Shown here piece after piece: positions 43,423 to 54,833 of a stretch of DNA of 64,000 nt. This stretch comes from Rosa chinensis (lineage: Eukaryota > Streptophyta > Magnoliopsida > Rosales > Rosaceae). The notes below the pieces were generated by a model. The model worked only from the letters and a program-made list of their open reading frames with translations. It did no database searches and was not told where the DNA came from. The DNA is taken from assembly GCF_002994745.2 (NCBI RefSeq), contig NC_037090.1, positions 13,752,001 through 13,816,000 on the forward strand. The letters run 5' to 3'. Each line of letters opens with the position of its first letter. Positions within the stretch are counted from its first letter, which is position 1. A program made the position numbers and the translations under genes.

Positions 43423-43912
43423 GCTTACGGTCAGGGGAGGTTGGGATGCCGTGAAGAGAAGGCTAGGGTTTGGAATATGGGAGCGGCTACAAGGAGCAGC
43501 TAGGGTTTTTTAGCTAAGTGAAACTTATTGGTATGTAGGCGCAGGGAGACATAGTGAACATGTTTAGTTGTTTATTATCATTTTCCTCGGTATTTTTAGT
43601 TCGCTTTTGAAGATTAGTAAGGGGGAATCACAACATAACCATACATTTTAAGAGGATAACCCTATATTTGTGTTGTGTGAACATTATATTCATCTCCTTT
43701 TCTGCTAGTCAATCAAGCACTGACACGTGTTTTACTATTGAAGAAATAAAATATCAATTTTAAATTTTAATTCATCTTGACGTTAACTCATAATGTTTTC
43801 CAAAATTTCATATTTTCCAATTGAACACCTGCAATTCTCCACTCGAACTCTATCAAATCCAAAATTCTCTTGTTTTTGTTCAATTAGGATTTGAAGTCAT
43901 GCACAAGTTGGG

Positions 43913-45892
43913 TGATAGGAGCATTTTAATGTGATATTTTAATAGTTAATTCCTCACATTTTGCTTAGTTAATTCCTTAACTGAATCGATTTTTAATTCA
44001 ATTTCTATTTTTAGGTACGTTGGAGTAGATGAAGGTGAAATGAGCGTTAGGTCCATAATTACCTGGAAATGATGGAGAAAAATGGAAATGTACTAAAAGA
44101 TCAATTTTACACATATTCCTACTCCGGCTAGGAGAAACCAAGCCAAGCAAAGAAGAAGGAGCGGCCGCCTGACCAAATGAACTTCAAATGAGCTGAAACC
44201 TTCCAGATCCATTCTAGACACCCAAAGGATCATTTCTTATGAAGAGTGCCAGAGCAAAATATGAGTGGAAGGCCTTCAAACAATCAGCCCAATTTTCTAC
44301 AGAAGCAAAACCGGAAAACTGGACCTGTAAGAGGTCCAGCAGCATTTCCGGCCCAACCACATGGATTGAAGCTCTGAAAATTTGTCAGGATGATCTACAC
44401 TCATAGATGAACATTTGATATGAGAAATCGGAGGCCCAATATGAAGTTTTGATGGAGAAATAATTGAAGGATTAAAGGGGCAGAAACTGACCTGAAAACA
44501 GCTCAACACCACATATTCATGTTTCCCACCCACATGAAGAAAGCATTTCTTTTTCCTTGGATACATTTTTCTACTCTAAAAGATCATCATCACTTCCACA
44601 TTTCTTCACCTTCATGCTTTGCTTTCATCATTACCTCATCTTTTACATATTTTACAAACCACTCTCATACTCCACTTTCATTATTTTTCTTCATCTCATC
44701 ATTTCACTCTTCTTTTTCTTCCCTATTTAAACATCTTCTCCTCTCACTCTCAATCGCCAATTCCTGAATCCATAACACACATTCCTTCATCTATTCCATC
44801 TTCTTTGTCTCTCTATTTCCCTTCCATTTTCCCATCCATCCTCTAGTCATCTCCACGAGTTCAAGCAAGGCCAAAGGAAGAAGAAGAGAAGCCGTGAGCA
44901 TCACCATCCATATCCATCCTTGAAGCTTGCTTTCGAGATTCAAGAGCCCACAACGTTTATCATCCATCTCATCTTCATCCACGGTGTAATCCGATTCTCC
45001 TTTGTAACCTTTGTTTTGAATTTCGTTGGTTATGAACTAGTTGACACATGTATTTGAACAAATATTAATTTCTGGAATTTTTATGATTAATTGAGAATTT
45101 TCAGATTCATATTATTGTTCTTCGAGAGTTGCTTATGTGGGTTTGTTTAATTAATTTTGTATTATAGATATCCTTTGTGTATTAATCTTATTTGGGTCGA
45201 CACTTATAGGGTTTATGCATAATTGTTGCTAGGTTTAAGAACATGAAATCGACTTTTCGTTTTGTGTAAACTTGAACCAAAGTAGTAAAGGTTTTGGACA
45301 AAGATCGAATTTAATTAACGAGGATTGCAATTAGGTGGACTTTTCCATACTAAGTTGTACACTTGAGTTGATAGCCTTTCTCTATGTTTATTGCGTTGAA
45401 CATGTTATGATTGACTAGCTTTCTAGGGCTTGAATGCATGTTTGATAGGATTAGTCTTTGTGCTTTCACTTAGATTAATTAGCATTGAAAAGTAAAATAT
45501 GGGAAATTGTTTGCTTTTAACGTTTCACATGATCAACTCCTCTCTCATGACTTAGATGACAATATTAGGTTTGAATCAATTTTAATCATATGTTTCGGTT
45601 TTTGATCTTTGTTCTCTCACTCCATTTGTATTTTTATGTTTTTGCATTTTAATTATTTTGTTAACTTAGTTTTATTTTCGAAAAAAACCAAAAACAAAAT
45701 CCCCCCTTTTTCGTAAATAATGTTTATACTTGTGAATATCTTTGTGAATATTATACTTTGTTTTAATTTTAATTGTTTAATTGTTTGACAATGACAGGTG
45801 CACCCTCAATCCCCGGAATAGAACGATCCCTATTTGCTTATACTACTAACGATATTTCAGGGTTAAATTATGCGCTTGCTAAAAGCGCATCA
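43913..45892 (+). repeat. solo LTR of the WUS-carrying element's family
   Basis: 1980 bp, TGATAGGAGC to GCGCATCA, similar along its length to the LTRs at 18192 and 25167 but more diverged, with small indels near 44570-44860. Perfect TSD TTGGG at 43908-43912 and 45893-45897, with no interior. This is the product of recombination between the two LTRs of a once-complete copy. Confidence 0.95.
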
Positions 45893-45983
45893 TTGGGCAT
45901 GAAGATTGGAACAATTCTAACACTCTCAAGTGTAACAAAAGGCTTCAGTGGGAAAGACCATTATTAATCTAATACCTAAATTG

Positions 45984-46020
<37 letters not shown>
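45984..46020. repeat. (TA)n microsatellite
   Basis: About 18 TA units. Shorter TA runs occur at about 17178-17200 and 21343-21361. Confidence 0.9.
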
Positions 46021-46023
<3 letters not shown>

Positions 46024-46092
46024 ATAGTAATACTTGTGCCCATGCATAATCCGCTAGCGAGAAAGTATGTAATCCTTTAACAATATTTGAGA

Positions 46093-46152
46093 ACTTATCT
46101 GTATAATAGAAGAAGTTTTGTTACTTATCTGTATAATAGAAGAAGTTTTGTT
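46093..46152. repeat. 30-bp perfect tandem duplication
   Basis: ACTTATCTGTATAATAGAAG plus AAGTTTTGTT twice. The AAGTTTTGTTAG ending resembles the 5' ends of plant Helitrons, as at 46759. Confidence 0.85.
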
Positions 46153-46182
46153 AGTTAAAATTGAAAAAATGTACTAAAATAA

Positions 46183-46593
46183 GAACAATTCTTAGGTTCA
46201 CCCCTTGGGTGAATGAGCATATTCACCCTCTCTTGCGATTAAGGCATAATAACATTATAATTTTCTAATCCGACCATTCATGTTGTATAACGAAACATAA
46301 AGATTAGCTCTGTAAAAAACCAATCAAATTGAAGACCGTTTAGTTATTTGTGTCTATGAAATACATGGACGGTTCATCATAATAGTAGTAAGTGTTGTTA
46401 GAACCATCTAATTGTTTGATTCGATTAGATAATTAAACGATTTCTGATTCGATTGATTTTTTGCAGAGATGATCTTTAAAGGCTTATTTGAAATATGGAC
46501 CGTTGGATTATGAATTTATTAAGTAAAAGTATGTTAATCGACAGTGGGGGTGAATATGCTCGTTCACCCTAGGGGTGAACCTAATAATTGTTC
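46183..46593. mobile_element. Mutator-type MITE, 411 bp, 9-bp TSD
   Basis: Termini GAACAATTCTTAGGTTCACC and GGTGAACCTAATAATTGTTC are part of inverted repeats of about 48 bp with few mismatches (GGGTGAATATGCTC inner arms). The 9-mer CTAAAATAA is duplicated exactly at 46174-46182 and 46594-46602. A 9-bp TSD with long inverted repeats fits MULE-derived MITEs. Confidence 0.88.
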
Positions 46594-46758
46594 CTAAAAT
46601 AATTGTGAAATATTAAAAAATAAAACCTAACTTTTGTTCTCCAGGGACATAATCGTCAATGTATTGAAACAAAAATAAATGAGAGATAGATGGAAAAACA
46701 TGCAAATACAATCCACTTTCGCTGCAGACAACTACCAATTACCTATGAGATCTCATTA

Positions 46759-46930
46759 TCTATACTCTTATTAAGAGACGAAGTTTTGTTAGCCAAAATA
46801 TAAAAAAAAAAAAAAAATTAACAAATTACCACTACCTACACTTTTAGCCCATAAATTACCATCAACAGGACTGTTTTGTGAATTCCCATGTGCTACTGTG
46901 CAAGGCCCATGCGCAAGGTATTATACCTTG
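46759..46930 (+). mobile_element. possible Helitron 5' end
   Basis: TCTATACTCTTATTAAGAGA and CGAAGTTTTGTTAGCCAAAA after an A resemble Helitron 5' termini common in dicots. No CTRR end with hairpin is identified, so the right limit is arbitrary. Confidence 0.35.
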
Positions 46931-47247
46931 CGGTCAGATTCATTCTGTTTTTAAATTGTTTCTATTGACAAGTAAATTATGAAACTGCCCTTATGGTTTG
47001 GATAATGTGGATTAACACCGTCGAATGTCAGTAGTATTATGAAGAAAGAATATTTTTACATTTCATCTTTTTTTTTCTTAGAAACAACTCATTTATTTGA
47101 TAATCCCAAAAACTATTTATACATATTACAGTATGAAACTTGAACGCTATATCATTTATCTCTAGCTTTGTTGCTTTCACATATAAGTTGCTTTGAATTT
47201 CACCTCTTCTCATGGTGAGAAGTTTCTCTAGCAGGATTTCCTGGAGT

Positions 47248-47365
47248 ACTGATCCACAGTAGTATACTAACCCCCAGTAGTATATTAGCCCCAGTACTAT
47301 ACTAACCCTCAGTAGTGTACTGATCCCCAGTAATATACTGACCCCGAGTAGTATACTAGCCTGGC
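47248..47365. repeat. minisatellite, about 18-20-bp unit, six copies
   Basis: Variants of CCCCAGTAGTATACTAACC recur six times with substitutions; each unit contains the palindromic core TAGTATACTA. Confidence 0.85.
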
Positions 47366-48820
47366 CTTCTCTCGTTTGCTTTCATTAGCTCTATCCTGCA
47401 AGTCAACCGGCAACACATAGCATAAGGGATGACAAAGTGTGCCCAAAAATGGTTTGGCGATTACAACTCTAATCCTTTCTCTTCAAAAATCATAGCATTC
47501 AAACACATGAGAACTATCACTAAACTTGGAGCCTAATCTCTATAGTTTCTTCCATTTCTTTCCGAGATAAAAATTGAAAAAGAAAAAACAAAAGGAAGTA
47601 GATGATACACGCAGCAAATTTTGCAACTAATCCATGAACTTGCAAGAACACATAACCAAAAAAAGTAATAAATTTTTGGTCAAACTAACATAAACACAAA
47701 ACTAAAGCTACTGACCCTCAATATAAAACTGATAATCAGACTATAGCTACTGACCTGCAAACGAAATGTTGCTAAGTCTTGTAGAAATAACAAACAAATT
47801 AAGATCAGTACAGCTCCATCAAAATTGCAAAACAAATAAACAACACACAGTCCATTATAGCTTACCCAAAACATGTGACAACACGAGGCTGAAGGTACTG
47901 ACCATCAGAATTTCTCAACCAAAATTTCTCAACTAAAGATACTAAGCATAATAAAATTTCGACATTGTTGAATGCATAATCAGACTATAGATACTGATCT
48001 TCAACAACTACAAATTTCTCTACTGACCTTCAAGCCCTAGCTTCGCAAAAGCCTCGCCACAGAGGTCGCACCCTCGCTTCGTCGGCTGCTTCGCCGGAGG
48101 CCTAGCTTTGCAGCCTCGCCTCGCCTCCTAGCTTCGCCAGATGCTTCGCCGCTCGCTTCGCCAGAGCCCTAGATCGATTTAGGGAGGATCTGGATTTTTG
48201 GGATGGTTTCGATTTTGGAACTGTTCTGATTTTGGGAGAAATGGGTTTAGTGAATCTCAGTGGCATATTTCATAATTTTCTTAATATTTGAGTTTTTTTC
48301 TTTACGATGGTCTGCCACACAGGATATTGATTTTGGAGCCTGCTATTGGTATATAACCTTTTTGTAGTTAATGGTAAAAAGCTAAAAAAAATTATAGAAA
48401 TAACCCTAAAAGATTAAACCTTTGAAGATTAATTAAATCACAAAAACAATTACGATAATTACAAAATATACTTTTATTAAAATAAATACAGAAAAAAGAT
48501 CCCACAATCCATTTTTCTCTCTCACTATCTTTTTTATGCAATAACTGTTTTCTTCCATTATTATTTCTTTTTTATTTTCTAAAAAAAAAATTGGCATGTA
48601 CAGAGCATGTTTCTCCACAATGCTAGTTTTTGTACCCAAAAAAAAAAATGCTGGTTTCTTTTTCACAAACCGAATCGAACCAAAATCAAATTAAAGATAC
48701 AGTTTTCGAGTGTTGAAGACCTCGGTTCAAACAGTACCAAAATATTTAATTAAAAAAAAAGGGACAAAATCAGCTGGTTCAGGTCAATTTTTCAGGTTTA
48801 CGACTTTCAAGTCTTTTTTT
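47366..48820. other. noncoding stretch with GCTTCGCC-rich segment
   Basis: No gene supported. CTACTGACCTTCAA-like phrases recur at 47710-48030, and 48040-48170 is a low-complexity run of GCTTCGCC and CCTCGCC words in otherwise AT-rich DNA. Confidence 0.45.
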
Positions 48821-48838
48821 AGGAGAGGATCCTCTCCT
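48821..48838. repeat. perfect 18-bp palindrome
   Basis: AGGAGAGGATCCTCTCCT equals its own reverse complement, and GAGCTAAGTTTTTAGCT follows at once. Confidence 0.9.
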
Positions 48839-49016
48839 GAGCTAAGTTTTTAGCTGAGCTACCTAAGCTTTCTCTCAGATTAAGACACATGGCTAATATC
48901 ACATCTAAAGGTCTACATCTCTTTTGAGTAGAGATTTTACAATAATACCCATTCAGGTTTTTGAGAGAGTAGGGACTTCACTGTTCTTTCTCATCGTTTA
49001 CTAACTTTCCTTCATT

Positions 49017-49125
<109 letters not shown>

Positions 49126-49268
49126 TATGTTTCTATCTTTTTTAGGAGCACCAGAAGGCAAAATTAAACACTAGCTCAAAACTCTTCAAAGTTCAAATAA
49201 TGAGAAGAAACTCTTGCATCTTCCTTTAACCCACCCCCTTGTACTCTTGCAAGTTAAAGATTAAATTT

Positions 49269-49318
49269 GGGGCTGAATTTGGGTTTGCGAGATGGGGCTG
49301 AATTTGGGTTTGCGAGAT
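49269..49318. repeat. 25-bp perfect tandem duplication
   Basis: GGGGCTGAATTTGGGTTTGC plus GAGAT twice, with no mismatch. Confidence 0.9.
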
Positions 49319-49598
49319 GGGTTTGATTCGGGGCTGGGTTTTCCATTCATGGGTTTCTTCCTTGTAAAATTTCTTTGACTAATCTCTTCAACAACTAAAG
49401 GATCAACCACATTATCATACCTCTTAATTTGGTTGTTTTATTTTACTGTTGGTATTGATTAGTTGATGTTTGTTCCTTCATACCCATTGAAACGACAACT
49501 GCTGGGTTCTTCCTTCATACCCATTGAAACCCACTGGATTTATTAATGCCTGTTTTGATTAGTTGATGTTTGTATTGTTGCAAGGACTGAAAAATCGA

Positions 49599-50538
49599 AT
49601 GGTTAGCCCAAAACAATAAAACAAAGGACTGACAAAATAATGAAAGTCGAGAGTTTTTTCTCTCGAAGCTTTAGTGACACCTCCTTAGGGTTTCTTCAAA
49701 GGAGACCTTTGTCGCCTCCACACACCATTATTTCTCAGCGATCATGCCAAGCGGCAGATCATTTCAATCCTCACTGTGAGGAAGATAGGGCTGCGAATTT
49801 CTTGGCAGCGTTTGCACATTGGCTCATATTTGAGTTATGACCATGGCGGGGATGGGTCCGTGGTTTAGGGTGGAGATCCGTGATTGGACTTGGGCGGCGG
49901 TCTTCCTATAGGGCTTGGCTGATTTCCACATATAGAGCGGGCCTTTTGGCTGCGGTGCTACAAAGTGGTGACTGGCTCCTGCTCTGGTGGATGGTTTTGA
50001 TGTTATCGGCACCAGAGTTGCTGGTTTGGCTGATCAGGTTCCTAATCCAGCCAGTTTCATCAATCTGGTTCTGACCAGATTCGATGTTCAACGGCTTGGT
50101 TGCACTTGAAGCTTTTCGATGTGGTGGTCGTCACAGCGCTGGGTGGCAGTGCAGCCCTCGGTACAGAGCTGCTAGGTCATGATCATGCGGCGGCAAGATT
50201 GGTTGGGCCTTTTGGGCTTGCTTACTCCTTTTGGGACTGGGATGAGGTCTTCAGGCCTTATCTTGGGCCTCATGAAGAGTGGGCCGGCTTCCTAAGGATG
50301 GGTCTTATTTAGGCTTTATTTCCTTTGCCTATTTACTTGTCTTTGGTAACATAGTTTATAGGCTTTCTTAAATAAGTTAGCATGGGTACCTTCAAATGAT
50401 CGACCTAATCTATGTATCGCTGTAGTTTGCCACAAACTCTTTATCTACCTATAGATGGTAGAGGGAGGGTATGTAATGATCTTTTCTGGCCTGAGTATTA
50501 TTAATATATATATCGACATGATATTTTTTTAAAAAAAA
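49599..50538 (+). mobile_element. 5'-truncated LINE-type retroposon with 17-bp TSD
   Basis: AAGGACTGAAAAATCGA at 49582-49598 is repeated at 50539-50555, the latter right after a run of ten A. A short frame ending EEDRAANFLAAFAH (about 49780-49825) resembles the C-terminus of LINE RNase H (HREANRAADFLA-type). The last 210 bp match the 3' UTR of the element at 32286-43598. The middle (49840-50310) is GC-rich and unrecognised. Confidence 0.85.
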
Positions 50539-50555
50539 AAGGACTGAAAAATCGA

Positions 50556-51700
50556 TAATATCCTTGATATTTCCCTTTTTTAGGGTCTTGATATATCTTT
50601 GACTTACTAAGATAATATCGTGTGAAATTTTTGAAATTTCGCGATATTTCCATAAATATTCTAAAATTTCGAGATATTTCTAGAAATATTAGAAATTTTA
50701 GCGAAATTCCTGATGTTCTCCCGAAATTCCGAGATTATTGTCACCTCTCGAGATATGTGGGTTGGTCAGAAAGTATTTTGACTAAAATTGAAGCCAAATT
50801 TTGACGAGGTTGGGGTTCAAACCTGATACCTCATGAAAACTAGCCATTGTCCTTATCTAATCCGACTATACTGTATAACATCTAAAGAGGAAAACTTTAA
50901 AAATTTATAGGGTCATGTATCGCGCTTTGAGTCTTTTCCCTCCATGCTTCTAAATCTTCTGATTATCTAATTTGCTAACCAGTAAACATTTGGCTCTATT
51001 AAAAAAAAAACTTTTCTATGTATTTCTTTTCCTGTTTGTTTGAAGACCGATATTCATTTTAACATATCTATTTAATTGTAAAATATTATTATAATTGATA
51101 ATTAACTCTCCAATCTCCTATTTAAGTCATTTTGAGATTTCTCATGTAGAATTTTATTTCTTTGTCATGTTAGTGTATCTTATTATGATCTAAATTACTA
51201 CAATCATTATACAATTAAGTTTATCAAACACTTTTTTTTGAAATACTATAGATAATTGATCATGTAAACATTTCATGAAAATTCATTAATAATTTACATG
51301 TTACTTTCTAAATTTCCATCATTTTTTTTTAAATTTCCTTAGATTAAAATTTTCATTTTTTGGACTATTGATATTTCCTCGATATTCGATATTTTAGTCC
51401 TTGTATTGTTGAGTGAAGTAGAATCAGAAAAGTGAAGTAGAATAAGAAGAGTGAGGCGTGGCAGGCGTGAAGGAAAAAGAAGAATGGGACAGAAAAGAAC
51501 GGAAAAAAAAAAAACTAGAATTATTGTTGACCATTGGAATCATTAAAACCCCGTGTTGTTATCTAGTAAAAAGGTTAGGAAAACTATGATAGAAATGAGC
51601 CCCTGTTTTTTGCCCTCTGAACTAATAAACCAAATTGGGCCAATTTTTCAGGTTTAGACAAAAACCCAGAACGAGCAACAAAACCTCTATTGGGTCCAAT
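50556..51700. other. upstream region of the SG1-like gene, no other gene
   Basis: AT-rich. 50610-50720 contains several GAAATTTC/GATATTTC-type short repeats. No TATA box stands out near 51700; ACGTCGTTTA at 51710 is a possible regulatory word. Confidence 0.45.
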
Positions 51701-51879
51701 ACCTTGCGCGACGTCGTTTACTCCTCTGTAAATTGATCCAAACATGCAAAACGGCATATTCGTCTCTCAGGGTTTTGAACTTTCCCTTGTTTCCCTTCCA
51801 CCTCCTTTATTCATCTCTCCTTCCATTTCATCAGGGTTTTAGACCTCTTCCCACTCTAACCCTCTTCACACTTCCATCC

Positions 51880-52914
51880 ATGGAGTCCCTCGCTAAACTC
51901 AACCACCGTCACCAACCTCTCCACCTCTCCATCAATCCCCACCGTCCATCTTTCCCTAACCCCATTTCTTCCTTCCGGCCGCCGCGCTCCTCCTCACCCC
52001 TCAACTTCTCCCCCCTCAAAATCCGAGCCACCTCCTCCTCCTCCGCCGACCCACCTCGTCGAACCCCCCAAAACCCTAAACCCTCGTTCCTCCAAACCCT
52101 ATCCCCTCTCGCCTGCGCTGCCATAGCCACCGCCGCATTCTTCACCATGCGATTCCACCCCACCAAGCCAGCCGTCGCCGCCCCAATCGCGCCGGCCACG
52201 GTGGAGCCCAGGGAAGAAACCGCCGGGAAATTGCCGTATGAGGACGCGGAGAGACAAATTGAGGAGCGATTGAGCCGTGACCCGAACGATGTCGAAGCGC
52301 TTCGGTCTCTGATGGAGGTGAAAATCAAAGCCCACAAGCTGACGGAAGCGGTTCAGGTGCTGGACCGGTTGATCGAGATCGAGCCGGAAGACTATGAGTG
52401 GCAATTGCTGAAGGCCAATGTTCATACTTATTTGGGTGAGAATGACCTAGCTGCTAGTGAATTCGAGGACATTTTGGCCAAGGACCCTCTTCGGGTTGAG
52501 GCCTATCATGGGCTGGTGATGTCTGCGTCGCAGTCCGAAGAGAAATTGAAGCTCGTGTTGAAGAGGGTTGAGAAGGCAATGGAGGGGTGCAAGAAGCAGG
52601 GGAACACTTCGGATGTGAGGGACTTTAAGCTGTTGATTGCTCAAATTCGAGTAATGGAGGCCGAATACAAGGATGCATTGGAGCTCTATCAAGAGCTTGT
52701 GAGGGAGGAGCCGAGGGATTTCAGGCCGTATCTGTGTCAGGGCATCATATACACTCTGTTGAGGAAGAAGAATGAAGCTGAGAAACAATTCGCAACATTC
52801 AGGAAGCTTGTTCCCAAGAATCATCCTTACAAGGAGTACTTCGATGATAACATGTTTGCGACCAAGCTTTTTGGGGCAAAGGTGGACAGGGAGACAGCGG
52901 GGTCGAACATGTGA
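51880..52914 (+). CDS. SG1: SLOW GREEN 1-like chloroplast TPR protein
   Basis: An intronless 344-residue frame. I start at ATG 51880 (MESLAKLNHRHQPLHLSINP); the frame is open further upstream but has no earlier ATG. Residues 1 to about 50 are rich in S, P, R and H with almost no acids, as in plastid transit peptides. A hydrophobic segment lies at about 75-92 (SPLACAAIATAAFFTM). From about 118 the chain is tetratricopeptide-like: YEDAERQIEERLSRDPNDVEA, then LTEAVQVLDRLIEIEPEDYE, GENDLAASEFEDILAKDP, and YKDALELYQELVREEPRDF through KNEAEKQF. In Arabidopsis, SG1 is a plastid TPR protein needed for greening and early chloroplast development. Domain order and length (Arabidopsis about 316 residues, from memory) agree. 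The frame is intact, so it is probably a live host gene. Confidence 0.88.
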   Translation: MESLAKLNHRHQPLHLSINPHRPSFPNPISSFRPPRSSSPLNFSPLKIRATSSSSADPPRRTPQNPKPSFLQTLSPLACAAIATAAFFTMRFHPTKPAVAAPIAPATVEPREETAGKLPYEDAERQIEERLSRDPNDVEALRSLMEVKIKAHKLTEAVQVLDRLIEIEPEDYEWQLLKANVHTYLGENDLAASEFEDILAKDPLRVEAYHGLVMSASQSEEKLKLVLKRVEKAMEGCKKQGNTSDVRDFKLLIAQIRVMEAEYKDALELYQELVREEPRDFRPYLCQGIIYTLLRKKNEAEKQFATFRKLVPKNHPYKEYFDDNMFATKLFGAKVDRETAGSNM

Positions 52915-54792
52915 GGTGAGGGAAATGTGACACTTGATTTAGTGTTATTGTGGATGCCTCAGCTTTCGAGTTAACACTTGGGCTTGTAGTGTTTTCATTG
53001 GGACCGTAGGTAACTTAGTAGTAGTGCTATAAGTATTCAGAATGTAGAGGTATCTTGCACATCAATCAGTGAAATTTCAGTGCTTTGTTGAACCAGTTTT
53101 GTTTCAATTTTTGAAGTTATAGATAGAAAGATTTATTTTATGATGTTCATTCAGACATGTTGGTTTCATGGGTTTATACCAAAAGAGCATGCTTTTATAT
53201 CCTCCCATACATGAAACCGTATAATGCATGTAATTAAAGTGGGAATGCTTTTTTCTGTTTTTGCAGAAATCATTGTGATAATTTCTACATCCTGGTAAAC
53301 AGTATGGATAACTGTGTTGTAACTTTAATCCGACACCATGAGTTATGGTTTTCAATCTTAGCATGTTCACTTTCAAGTTCAATAATGCTAGCTGTCTAGT
53401 TTTATTATTAGGCAAAGAAAAGAGAGGAGAGGGGGGAAGGTGATATGGAAATTTATTAAGAAGTGCAGAATGTGGAGACAAAGAATCACATAACTTCAGC
53501 TTGTTGTCCTTAGTGTTTGCCTTTGTCTTGGTTTAATGCTTCAGCTAGTACTGTTTAGTCAGACTATAGGTAACTTTAGTAGATAGTAGTAGCTGCAGAG
53601 GTATGTTGCACATCAACTAATCTAATGACAAAGAGTCTCTTAATTTCAGTTATCATCATTAGATTAGTTGCCCTTGTTTTCCGGTTAATGCTTCAGCTAC
53701 TAGGGTTCAGTCAGACTAGTGGAATTATAAGTGTTCTGACTATAGATCAGTGAAATTTCATGTTTTGTAACTCTGTTTGCCTAAATTTTCAAGTTAAAGA
53801 TATAACTAAATGATTTTGGATACTCTGCTGAAAGAGTTAACTTCCCGTTATGGTTTCTTGTGTTTGTATTTGATCAGTATGCCTTGATATCCCATAAACA
53901 TGCAATGTTGTTCTATGTGGGTGGGGGATGTTGCATGAATGGTTGCAAAGATTTTGGATAAATATGCTTTTGTTTTAACTTTAAAATCAACAAGACACCA
54001 CGAATTCAGATTTTGACTTCTTATTCAAGCTCTGCTGCATATTATGCATTTATGCCTACACATTTATAAGATGCTATTTTATTCTTTTGATTTCTATGCA
54101 ATGTCTTAATCTACACTATATAAGTTTCAGTCTTGTACATTATCTGCCTAACTATCAGTAACTATTGTAGTTATAGTCATGATCACAGTCGATATTACCA
54201 TTTTTTCTTCGGAAATCAGTCAAAGATTTAGGAAGGAGTGCATTTGTTCCAACACTGTACTTGGTATGTGGATATGTAATCAAGCAAATTCATTAGATAG
54301 AGATATTAGATGTATGGAAGTTGGTGTCACTGTTCATAAGTCAGAACAGGAATGCTGTTCCTGATGAACTCCAAAAACTTTTCATATACTTTGCATGTTA
54401 TTACTTATTTTGAGCTTTATACATATTCATGCACAGCAATATGCTGGTGTATAGTACTGGTGATGTTGATAGTAGCGGTGAACAGGTGATCACTTTGCAT
54501 ATAATCTGCATAGCCTTGCATATAATTTATACCAGTTAAATACGTAGTTGTAGTTGATATTATATGGAGATATGCATACTACTATGGAGGTGGTGGTGGT
54601 GTGGGGAACTGGTGTTGAGTGTCAACTAGGTATATTCTGGAGCAGATGGAGATTCTTGTTATACATCTCTCTATTGCATCACTACTCTTTTCTTAGTGTC
54701 TTTTTTACTCTCTGTATTCGTGTTAATTTCTAGCTCAATTGATCTCCCAGTACCGCAGTACCTGGCTTCAAGCTCCCACACGAATCACTGGC

Positions 54793-54833
<41 letters not shown>

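Larger units (their letters stand above)
32286..43598 (-). mobile_element. DUF4283 retroposon with 17-bp TSD, split by a Copia element
   Basis: GTTCGCTTTTGAAGATT occurs at 32269-32285 and 43599-43615. The left end carries a T-run (the poly(A) of the minus strand). Without the Copia insert the element is about 1.65 kb: a DUF4283 frame and a 3' UTR ending ATTATTAATATATCGACATA. That 3' end is shared with the copy at 49599-50538, so both use the same LINE machinery. No reverse transcriptase is present. Confidence 0.9.

Noticed and set aside
51733..51879. 49-residue N-terminal extension of the SG1-like protein
   Set aside because: It would have to start at TTG; the first ATG in the frame is at 51880, which gives a normal plastid transit peptide.
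52099..52824. Long antisense frames within SG1
   Set aside because: Shadows of the GC-rich SG1 coding sequence.
53104..53481. 125-codon minus-strand frame downstream of SG1
   Set aside because: Overlaps the probable 3' UTR region and has no recognisable motif.
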